Source: DASRDU01 sp046331565 (GTDB lineage: Bacteria > Acidobacteriota > Blastocatellia > RBC074). Taken from it: 64,000 nucleotides of DNA. This document shows, one piece after another, positions 18,057 to 28,100 of this stretch. The number at the start of each line of letters is the position of its first letter. The first letter of the stretch is position 1. The notes under the pieces are model-generated. The model ran no database searches, was not told the DNA's origin, and worked only from the letters and a program-made list of their open reading frames with translations. Both the position numbers and the translations under genes were made by a program. Location: the NCBI GenBank assembly GCA_046331565.1, contig JAXLQP010000001.1:992001-1056000 (forward strand). Direction: 5' to 3'.

Positions 18057-19766
18057 ATGAAGATATGCCCAAAATGTCAGGCAACGTTCCCGGAAGGGTT
18101 CCAGTATTGCCCGAACGACACAGAAGCTTTGCTGACGAAAGAAGAATTTACCCGGCAGCGGAACGTCACCCAGCCGGTCGTGCAGGTGCCCGTTTCGCCC
18201 GTTGCACCTGCCGCCAGCCAGTTTACGCAGAAGCTGACTGAACCTGTCACCACCCGGCTCAGTTCGAGTCCGGCCAACGGCTCGACAGGCGAAAGTCAGC
18301 CTGGAAAATCCGATTCCGGGTCTGAGAAAACAGCTTCGGCAGCAAAGCCGAAGCCAGCCGCGTCATCCGTCAACGGCACCGGCGGGCTGAGTCTGTCCAT
18401 TCCCGAACAGGAAAGCCTGCTTGTCAGACTGAGTACAGCCATTCGCCAGTTCTTTAATGATCTGGGCAAACCAGCCCCCAGACTTCAGCCGGGCGAGATC
18501 GAGGGCAACAGATTTCTGCTCAATGAAGAATCGCTTTTTCAGCGCGTGCGCAAGGAAATTGTGCTGGCGCTGAGTGATTTCCGCCGGGATCCGAAAGGAT
18601 TCATCGTGGAGGTCATCCGAGGCGAAGGAACGACCAAACGCCGTCGGCAGCTCCTGCAGGTCGGCGTCGGCATGGCGATGATCGCTTATGCCTTTGTTTT
18701 CACCGCTTTGCTGCTGATCGCTCTGATTGGCAAGAAGTCTTCGCTGAATGTCAGCGTGGTGAATTACGCCCTGGACGCGGTGGCCGCCGCAAAAGTAACA
18801 ATCAGCGAGGCCGGCGGGCGCAATGCGCTGGAAAGCCTGGTCACGGATGACAAGGGACAGGCCGCCTTCAAACGTCTCGCTCCGGGGAAATATCTTGTTC
18901 AGGTTGAAGGCGGCAATTGTGACCGGCGCGAGCGCGAAGTTATCGTCAAAGGCGGGGAAAACGACACCGAATTCAGAATCTGCGGTGAACAGGTCATCAT
19001 GACCGAAAACACAGAGATGGCCAAAGCCGAAAAAGTACCCAAAGAAATGCAGGGGAAAGGCGGCTTTACCGGAGGCAGCAAGCCGAAAATTGAGCAGGCG
19101 CACGGCGGCGGCGGCGGCGGTCGCCAGAGTCCGACTCCGCCAAGCAAGGGCGTGCCGCCGAAGATGTCTCTGACACCACCAATCATTCTGCCCAACCCTG
19201 AACCGCCCAAGATCAAGAATTCAACTTTGCAGGTTCCGATGACTGCGCTCGGTGATCCGAATGCGCTGCCGACGATGAAAGGCCCGATTGGCGACCCGCG
19301 AGGCGTTGAAGGGCCGCCCGCTCCTGGGCCGGGAACCGGCGGCGGGATTGGCCATGGCAGCGGAACAGGCGTCGGCCCCGGTGAGGGCGGCGGTGTCGGC
19401 CCCGGACGCGGAATGAATGCCGGTGGCGGTGATCCGAGTATGGGCGGCGGAAGAGGCACTGGCGGATCAGGCGGCCTGATTCCCTACGGGCAGTTAAGTA
19501 CCAAGCCGGTTCTGCTTTACAAGGAAAAGGCAAGGTATACAGAAGAGGCCCGTCAGAACAAGATTCAGGGCGCTGTCGTGCTGAGCTTTATTGTGACATC
19601 TGATGGCTCGGTTCGTGACATCAAGGTTGTACGCGGACTTCCCGACGGTCTGACTGAATCGGCCATCGAAGCCGCCAGAAAGATGAAGTGGAAGCCAGCG
19701 ACCAAGAATGGCGAACCGGTAGCCACCAGACTCAGCAACGTGGAGTTCTCCTTTAATATCTATTGA
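18057..19766 (+). CDS. TonB-family protein with cytosolic zinc ribbon
   Basis: The 569-residue protein begins with a zinc-ribbon motif, CPKC...CPND (residues 4-25), and a long cytosolic part. A single membrane helix lies near residue 208-230. Outside it comes a carboxypeptidase-regulatory-like beta domain (about 235-320; ITSEAGG-type turns, DDKGQAAFKRLAPGKYLVQVEGG), then a Pro/Gly-rich linker (about 340-475) and a TonB C-terminal domain (about 485-569; GAVVLSFIVTSDGSVRDIKV, AIEAARKMKWKP). TonB proteins transmit proton-motive energy to outer-membrane transporters, but the zinc ribbon and beta domain are additions not found in classical TonB. ATG 18057 fits the promoter and ribosome binding site; the frame opens at a GTG 18 bases earlier. 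No ExbB/ExbD is nearby. Confidence 0.85.
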   Translation: MKICPKCQATFPEGFQYCPNDTEALLTKEEFTRQRNVTQPVVQVPVSPVAPAASQFTQKLTEPVTTRLSSSPANGSTGESQPGKSDSGSEKTASAAKPKPAASSVNGTGGLSLSIPEQESLLVRLSTAIRQFFNDLGKPAPRLQPGEIEGNRFLLNEESLFQRVRKEIVLALSDFRRDPKGFIVEVIRGEGTTKRRRQLLQVGVGMAMIAYAFVFTALLLIALIGKKSSLNVSVVNYALDAVAAAKVTISEAGGRNALESLVTDDKGQAAFKRLAPGKYLVQVEGGNCDRREREVIVKGGENDTEFRICGEQVIMTENTEMAKAEKVPKEMQGKGGFTGGSKPKIEQAHGGGGGGRQSPTPPSKGVPPKMSLTPPIILPNPEPPKIKNSTLQVPMTALGDPNALPTMKGPIGDPRGVEGPPAPGPGTGGGIGHGSGTGVGPGEGGGVGPGRGMNAGGGDPSMGGGRGTGGSGGLIPYGQLSTKPVLLYKEKARYTEEARQNKIQGAVVLSFIVTSDGSVRDIKVVRGLPDGLTESAIEAARKMKWKPATKNGEPVATRLSNVEFSFNIY

Positions 19767-19780
19767 CTTGGCCTGTCACG

Positions 19781-19829
19781 GCAGGGAAAGAAAAAGCCGC
19801 ATCCAGGATGCGGCTTTTTCTTTCCCTGC
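19781..19829. terminator. Intrinsic terminator after the TonB-like gene
   Basis: A hairpin with long complementary arms (GCAGGGAAAGAAAAAGCCGC...) around a short AGG-centred loop. The right arm contains CTTTTTCTTTCC, giving a T-run on the plus strand; the A-run on the left arm would serve the minus strand too. Confidence 0.85.
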
Positions 19830-19847
19830 GGCGAAATTCCATCAGGG

Positions 19848-19876
19848 TTGACGCTGCTGAAAGTGGCTGGTAATAT
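19848..19876 (+). promoter_or_regulatory. Promoter for tRNA-Lys
   Basis: TTGACG (19848-19853), a 17-base spacer and TAATAT (19871-19876). The tRNA begins about 60 bases downstream, consistent with a 5' leader removed by RNase P. Confidence 0.75.
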
Positions 19877-19938
19877 CCGGTTTCGCTGGTTGGAGTCTTG
19901 TCAGAATAAGGTTTCTTCCTGAAAACTTCATTTAGCGG

Positions 19939-20011
19939 GGGCCGTTAGCTCAGTTGGTAGAGCATCTGGCTTTTAACCAGAGGGTCGCTGGTTCGAGCCC
20001 AGCACGGCTCA
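19939..20011 (+). tRNA. tRNA-Lys (anticodon TTT)
   Basis: The 73-base cloverleaf has acceptor arms GGGCCGT/ACGGCTC (one G-T pair), D arm TAGCTCAGTTGGTAGAGCA, anticodon stem CTGG/CCAG with loop containing TTT, and T arm GCTGGTTCGAGCCCAGC. Discriminator base is A; CCA is not encoded. A strong hairpin terminator follows within 10 bases. Confidence 0.96.
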
Positions 20012-20019
20012 TAAAAAAG

Positions 20020-20060
20020 AAATAAATTAAAGGGGCTTCTGGAGCCCCTTTAATTTATTT
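20020..20060. terminator. Intrinsic terminator after tRNA-Lys
   Basis: A perfect 18-bp stem (AAATAAATTAAAGGGGCT and its complement) with a TCTGG loop. The GC core AAGGGGCT/AGCCCCTT is followed by an AT-rich stretch ending TTTATTT. Confidence 0.85.
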
Positions 20061-20121
20061 CGGACACTGACGCCGCCGGAAGCTGCCATAAATGCAGACG
20101 AATCTTTATTTCGAGCGAAAT

Positions 20122-20150
20122 TTGACACGCTTTCGAGGGGTCTGTTAGAT
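20122..20150 (+). promoter_or_regulatory. Promoter for the cytochrome-aldehyde dehydrogenase pair
   Basis: TTGACA (20122-20127), a 17-base spacer and TTAGAT (20145-20150). The -35 box is a perfect sigma-70 match. The cytochrome start codon lies 55 bases after the -10 box. Confidence 0.7.
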
Positions 20151-20205
20151 TGCCGAATCGCCTGTTCATCAAATCTGTCGGTGTGTAAACGATCCCTGGT
20201 TCCCG

Positions 20206-20544
20206 ATGAAACCTCGTGACATTGTCTTTGTCGTCATCGTCGTCTTTGTGGTCGGCGGGCTTTATTTCCTGTCGACCAGAGCCAGAACTCCACGAGCCAT
20301 GCCCGCCAATCCGGCTCATCTGAACGCCGTGACCAGAGATCAGTGTCTGGCCTGTCACAAGTCTGAAAAACTTGCCGAACTTGAAAAGGCTCACCGTCAT
20401 CCGGGTAAGTGGAAGGATGAAAAGATCAGTTGCCTGCAGTGTCACCACACTACCACTGCGCCCGGCAGGGCAGCGCTGAGTCCGGCAGATATTCACTCAC
20501 AGTGGCAGGCTGACGCGGTGTCGGCGCTGGATCCTTCACATTAA
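20206..20544 (+). CDS. Membrane-anchored di-haem c-type cytochrome-like protein
   Basis: This 112-residue protein has an N-terminal membrane helix (residues 6-23, IVFVVIVVFVVGGLYFL) without an obvious cleavage site, so it is probably anchored and faces the periplasm. Two haem c attachment motifs follow, CLACH (near 47) and CLQCHH (near 76), with several other His residues (HKSEKL, AHRH, HHTT) able to act as axial ligands. This pattern resembles small NapC/NirT-type or cytochrome c7-like electron carriers, but the exact family is not clear. No strong ribosome binding site is visible. The aldehyde dehydrogenase gene starts 12 bases after the stop, suggesting co-transcription. Confidence 0.72.
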   Translation: MKPRDIVFVVIVVFVVGGLYFLSTRARTPRAMPANPAHLNAVTRDQCLACHKSEKLAELEKAHRHPGKWKDEKISCLQCHHTTTAPGRAALSPADIHSQWQADAVSALDPSH

Positions 20545-20556
20545 ACTTATCAGCTT

Positions 20557-22083
<1,527 letters not shown>

Positions 22084-22109
22084 GTCAGCCTGACAGGGCA
22101 TAAAAAATG

Positions 22110-22142
22110 AAGAGGGAACAATGTCTGACATTGCTCCCTCTT
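22110..22142. terminator. Bidirectional terminator between aldehyde dehydrogenase and synthase
   Basis: Arms AAGAGGGA and TCCCTCTT enclose ACAATGT/ACATTGC, giving a near-perfect hairpin with a CTG loop. The AAAAAAT stretch on its left makes it usable for the minus-strand synthase transcript as well. Confidence 0.75.
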
Positions 22143-22199
22143 GCTGTTTCGGAACAGGCCGCAGATGACACGGATGCGGTCTGTGGTGAAAGGACGGAC

Positions 22200-25100
22200 T
22201 CAGTCAGAACCGGCTGGAGCAGGTTTGACAGGGGACGTGCCAGTATTGCCCGGCGCTGGCCGGTTGAGGCGTCTTTGCGCGAGTTCCTTCAGGCGCTGCT
22301 GATGTGACAGTTGTTCTTTCTGCTTTTCGGCTCTGGCCAGGTTGCGTTGCAGTGTTTCCTGAGACGGCGCGCCATTGGTTTCGCTCCTCAGCCAGCCAGC
22401 CAGCGTCTGAATGGTCGGGTACTTGAATAACTCAATCATTGACAGATCGCGCTCAAATACTTCCTGCAATCGCCCGTGAGCTTTGGCGAGCAGCAGGGAA
22501 TGACCGCCGAGTTCAAAGAAATTGTCATTGATGCCGATGGCTTCGGTGCCGAGTACCTCCTTCCAGATGGCAATCAGCTTTTCTTCGGTCTCATTGCGGG
22601 GCGCGATGTGTTCATCGCTGGCTGTGGTCTGGGGGCTGGACAGCGCCGCCAGCGCCTTGCGATCAACCTTGCCGTTCGGAGTCAGCGGAAAGGCTCCCAG
22701 CGCCGTGAAGTGCGAGGGCACCATGTATTCAGGCAGTCGTTTTCTGAGATGATCGCGCAGTTCCTGAAGCGGCAGCCGCGCCGTTGCAGCGGGGCTGATC
22801 GTGATTTCGTCATTGGCAAACAGCCGTTCGTAAAAGGGCGTGCCTTTCCAGCTTCGGCTGAAATGCGACGAGGCGTATGCAAAATCAATCGCTTCGCCGT
22901 GCTGCCTGATGAGTCGTCCTTTGATGACAAAATCAGGATTCAGTCCGTTTTCACAGAGCGTGCGCGTGATGGTCGCTTCGATGCGATCACCCGCGCTGAC
23001 TGCCGCGCCGGGATCAAAGACCGGCAGCCAGACCGGCAGCCACGCGTGTTCATGCTCCAGAATATCAATCACCGCATCATCAATCGTCCAGAGCGTCAGC
23101 CAGACCAGCAGGCCATCAAGTCGCCCGTCGCGGCTGACGGTCAGCACAATGTCGTGCTGCGCTTCAGGCTCAATCGGCTGATTGAAGTGCAGGTCTTCAA
23201 AGGGCGCAGTATTTGAAATCAGATGTGACCGGTTCACACCCCTGAGGCTCAGGCGCAGATCGAACTGGCGGCCCACCTCCGCGAAAATCTTCCTGACATA
23301 ATCGCCCGGCACCTGGCCAAAGCCGGGATGTGTGAGCAGTTCATCCGGCAATGTGACGGCGCTGATGAGCGTCAGGCTGCGGTCGGGAATCATCACGCCG
23401 CCGGGTTTCAGAAAGCGCCGGGCATTATTGATGATGATGGCGGCTCCTTCGGCTCCGCCAATCGCCCCGACAATTTCCGAGACGCAGACATCGGCGGGTT
23501 CCGGCAACTCGACTTTCATCGCGTCGCCGTGAATCAGCGTAATCCTGTCCTGCAGGCCGAGCCGTTCAAGCGTGGCCCTGGCTTTCTGATAAGTCTCTTC
23601 TATCCGTTCGATGGCATAGACTTTCCGCGCGCCGCCCTCGAGACAGAAGCGGGCGAGGATGGCATCCTTGCCGGTGCCGATGTCAACGACGACTTTGTCT
23701 TTGACAAGCTGATTGATCGCGGTCTTGTAAATCCGGTTGCGCAGTTCATCGTGGGTCAGGGCGTAATAGATCAGATCGTCATAGACGAAGAACTCGGCCA
23801 CCGAAGGCCACAATTCAACTGTCTGCGCATGATCGGGAATCAGGTAAGCAGCAAGCCGTTTGTCACCCGGCGCGTATTCCTGCACGACGACGGCGGCATC
23901 ACGGACTGCCGGGTGCTGGCGCAGGATGTTTTCAATCTCGCCGGGTTCAATTCTGAATCCGCGAATCTTGATCTGATTATCAACGCGTCCGATCAGTTCC
24001 AGATTTCCGTCCGGCAGCCAGCGCGCCTGATCGCCGGTGCGGTAAAGTCGGAAGTCGGAAGTCGGAAGTCGGAAGTCGGAAGGAAGAGAGGCCTCAGTCT
24101 CGCTGCCATCTGCCGTCTGCCATCTGTCATCTGTCATCTGTCTTTCAGCTTCCGACTTCCGACTTCCGACTTCCGACTTCCACGCAATGAATTTCTCCGC
24201 CGTCAGTTCCGGCTGATTCAGGTAGCCGCGTGCGAGGCCGAGGCCGCCGATGCAGAGTTCACCGGGGATGCCTGCGGGGACAGGCTGTCTGTGCTGATCG
24301 AGCAGAAAGATGCTGAGATTTGAAATGGGACGGCCAATCGGAACCGTGCGCAATCCGTGCGTGTTGCTGACGGCTTCATAAAAGGTCGGGCCGATGGTGG
24401 CTTCGGTCGGGCCGTAGGCATTGAAGAAATGACGCCCCCGGCCCCAGCGTTCAGCGATTTCCCAGGTGCAGGCTTCACCGGCTGAAACGACCGTTTGCAG
24501 CGCGGGCAGGCCCACCGGCTCAAACAGCGCCAGCAGCGATGGCGGCAGCGTCACCCAGGTAATGGCATGGCGGCGCAGCAGTTCAAGCAGCGATTTTTCG
24601 CTCAGCAGTTGTTCGCGCTGCGCCAGATACAAAGTGGCCCCTGAAGTCAGCGCCAGAAAAATCTCTGACACCGAAGCGTCAAAGCTGAACGACGCGAACT
24701 GCAGCACCCGGCTGTTTTCATTGACACCAAAGCCTTCGGCCTGGGCCAGAATCAGATTGGTCAGGCCGCGATGTTCGATCATCACGCCTTTGGGCCTGCC
24801 GGTTGAGCCGGAAGTATAAATCACGTAGGCCAGATGATTCGGTTCGAGCGCGACTTCAGGCGCTTCAGCAGATTCCCCGGCAATCTGCGGCCAGTCAGCA
24901 TCAAGGCAGACCATCTCAATTTCAGATTTGAGATTTGAGATTTGGGATTTGAGATGAGCCTGTGTCAGCAGCACCTTCAATCCTGTGTCGGCCAGCATGT
25001 AACTCAGGCGATCAGCCGGATAAGCGGGATCGAGCGGCACATAAGCGCCCCCGGCTTTGAGCACGCCGAGCAGCCCGACAATCATTTCAAGCGAACGCTC

Positions 25101-28100
25101 AAGGCAGATGCCCACCAGCGCGTCAGGGCCGATGCCGAGCTTTTGCAGGTGATGCGCAAGCTGGCTGGAGCGGGCATCAAGTTCGCCGTAAGTAAGCTGA
25201 GCATCACCGAAGACCACTGCCACAGCGTCGGGCGCGCGTCGGGCGCGTTCAGCAAACAGCGCGTGAACGAACTGAGCCGGTGGCAGGGCGCTGCTTTTGC
25301 CCTGCGCCAGCGCCAGCAGGTCTTCGCGTTCCGTCTGCGCGAGCAGCGGCAGCGCCTGAATGTTCGTGGCGGGATTTTCAAGGACTGCGGCGAGCAGGGT
25401 TTCAAAATGGCCGAGCATGCGCCGGGCTGTGCCAGCTTCAAACAGATCGGCGTTGAAGCAGAGTGAACCGGACAGCCCGCTTTCAGTTTCGGCCAGCATC
25501 AGCGTCAGATCGAACGGCGCCTGACGGTGATCGAGCGGAAACGAGCCGAGTTTCAGCGGGCCGAGTTGCAGCCCCATTCCGGCTTCGCCGAGCGCGAGCG
25601 ATGACATGCCCTCTTCGGCCAGCAGGTGCGCCCGCTGCATTACGAGCATCGTTTGAAAGATCGGCGTCCGGCCCGGATCACGACTGACCTGCAATCTTTC
25701 GACCAGCAGCGGGAAGGGATAGTCCTGATGTTCCAGCGCCTCAAGCACCGTCTGCCTGACCTGATTCAGCAAATCCGTGAATGCAGGATTGCCCGACAGG
25801 TCAGCCCGCAACGCGACAGGGTTGACGAAGTAACCCACCAGATCAACCAGCGCCGGTTGTGTTCGTCCGGTCATGGGCGAACCAACGATGATGTCTTCCT
25901 GCCCGGTGTAACGCGACAACAGCACCTGCCAGGCAGCCAGCAGGGCCATATACATCGTCACGCCCTGCTGCTCACAGAAAGTCTTCAGTCGCCGCGTCAT
26001 TTCAGGCGAAAGCTGAAAGGCCTGTGAACTGCCGTTGTAAGTCTGAACCGCCGGGCGCGGATGGTCGCAGGGCAGTTCGAGAGCGGGCAGTTCGCCAGCG
26101 AGTTTGCCCTGCCAGTACTGCCACATTTTTTCACCGGCAGGCCCGCCGAGCATCCCGGCCTGATTTCTGACGTAATCCTGATAACGGAACCTGAGCGGCG
26201 GCAGGCTGGCGGTGTCGGCTGCGGTGGCATACAGCATTCCCAGTTCCTGCAGCAGAATTGAAAGCGACCACAAATCCACCACCAGATGATGCACCGTCAG
26301 CAGCAGCACATGTTCCTGCGCTGATTTTGAAAAGAGGTGAATCCGCAGCAGCGGGCCTGTTTCCAGATCGAAGACAGCCGCGGCCTCATCGTTCACGCGC
26401 TGCCTGATGTCGGCTTCATCAAGTGCGGAGACATCCACGTGCCGGAAGAAATCGCCGGAATCAGCATGGATGCGCTGCACCGCTTCGCCATTGACGAAGT
26501 GAAAAGTCGAACGCAGCACGGCATGGCGCTGCGTCAGCTTTTCGCAACTCTGACGAAACAGGTTCAGATCAAGCTGTGACTCAATCGTGACGGCATAGAT
26601 GATGTTGTAAACCGCCTGCGGACTGATCTGATGCTGAAACCACAATGCCCGCTGACCATAAGAGAGCGGAAACTCAGTCTCTTCTTCGGTGGCTGCCGTC
26701 ACTGAATCCTGAATTCCGGCAGTCAGCTCAGCGGTCTGAAGCTGAGCGGCGATCTGGTCGGCCAGTTCGGTGACGGTCGGCCCCTGCAAAAGGCTGGCGA
26801 CGGGCAGATGAAGCCCGGTCTGTGATTCGATCCGGTTTTTCATCTCGATGGCCATGATCGAATCAAGGCCGAGCGTGTTGAGCGGCTGGCTGAGACTGAG
26901 CTGCGCCGGAGCAACGCCAATCACGCGCGCAATCTCAGCGCGAATGAACGATTCAAGCAACTGCTGCCGTGTCGCCGCGTCGCTGCTGCGGAGCCTTTCT
27001 GCCGTCAGTTTTTCTTCCGCCTGAACTTCCGCGCGCGCCGCAGGCACGGCCAGGGCAGCGGTCTGAAGTGAAGCGCCCGATAATTCCAGCAGGCATTCGC
27101 CATTTGCCGCAAGCAGCCTGACATCAGCCGTCAGCTTGTCTGAATCGCGCAGCACCGCCTGACACGTCAGCCTCTGACCGGATTCAAACCTGCGGCTGAG
27201 CCTGAGGCTTTCAGCGCCGGAGATGAAATAAGCCGTCCCCGCTGGCGGATTGAAAAGCCTTGCGGTCAGAACCGCGAGCAGGGCTGCGCAGCTTTCGAGA
27301 ACCAGCGGATAAATAACGTCAGCGCGCGGCTGTGACAGATCGGGCAGCGTCAACTGAGCTGCCGCCTCAGCAGGGCCATAACGAACCTGTTGCAGCGCGC
27401 GCAGGCCGGAATCATCCTGAATCCTGCCGCTGGCGATCAGTTGATGAATTTCATCGTCAGCCAGTGAATGCGGGCAGCGCGTCAGGATGTCATCAACTGA
27501 GACAGTCCCGGCTGATTCAGTTTCAGCCTGATATCGTTCGACCCCGGCGGAAGCGTGCAGCGTCCACGTCTGCCCGTCGGCCTCGCAACTGAAGATGCGG
27601 CAGACGGCATCACCGGCCTGTTCCGTCAGCACGATCTGGACGGGGCGCGGCTCCGTTGTCAGAAACAGCGGCTGATAACGAACGAAGTTGCTTAGCTGAT
27701 GGCTCGTTTCTCCGAAAGTGGCATCGGCGGCGGCCAGCATGGCTGCCTGATAAAAAGCCGCAGACAGCAGTTCCGCTGGTTTTTCACTCGCCTCACCGGT
27801 TGATGAATCCAGACTGAGTTGCGTCTGATACTGGGCGAGGGCAAGCGGGGAAGAAAGCCTGACGCCGGGCAGCGAACTGACCGGCCTGCCAGCAGGCGCG
27901 GATTTCTGATGAGCGGACTTTCTGCCCGGAGTCGGTTCATACCAGTAACGCGACCTTTGAAACTGATAGTTCGGCAACCGGACTGGCGTGCGCTGGTAAT
28001 CACGATCAAACCCGCGCCAGTCAATTGCCCCGCCGCTCTGGTAAAGTGCGCCGAGGGCATCAGTCAGCACGTTCCATTCATCCTGCCCCTGTCTGAGCGA

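Noticed and set aside
22200..22376. Thioesterase domain at the end of the synthase
   Set aside because: After the last carrier domain only about 60 residues remain, with no GxSxG motif.
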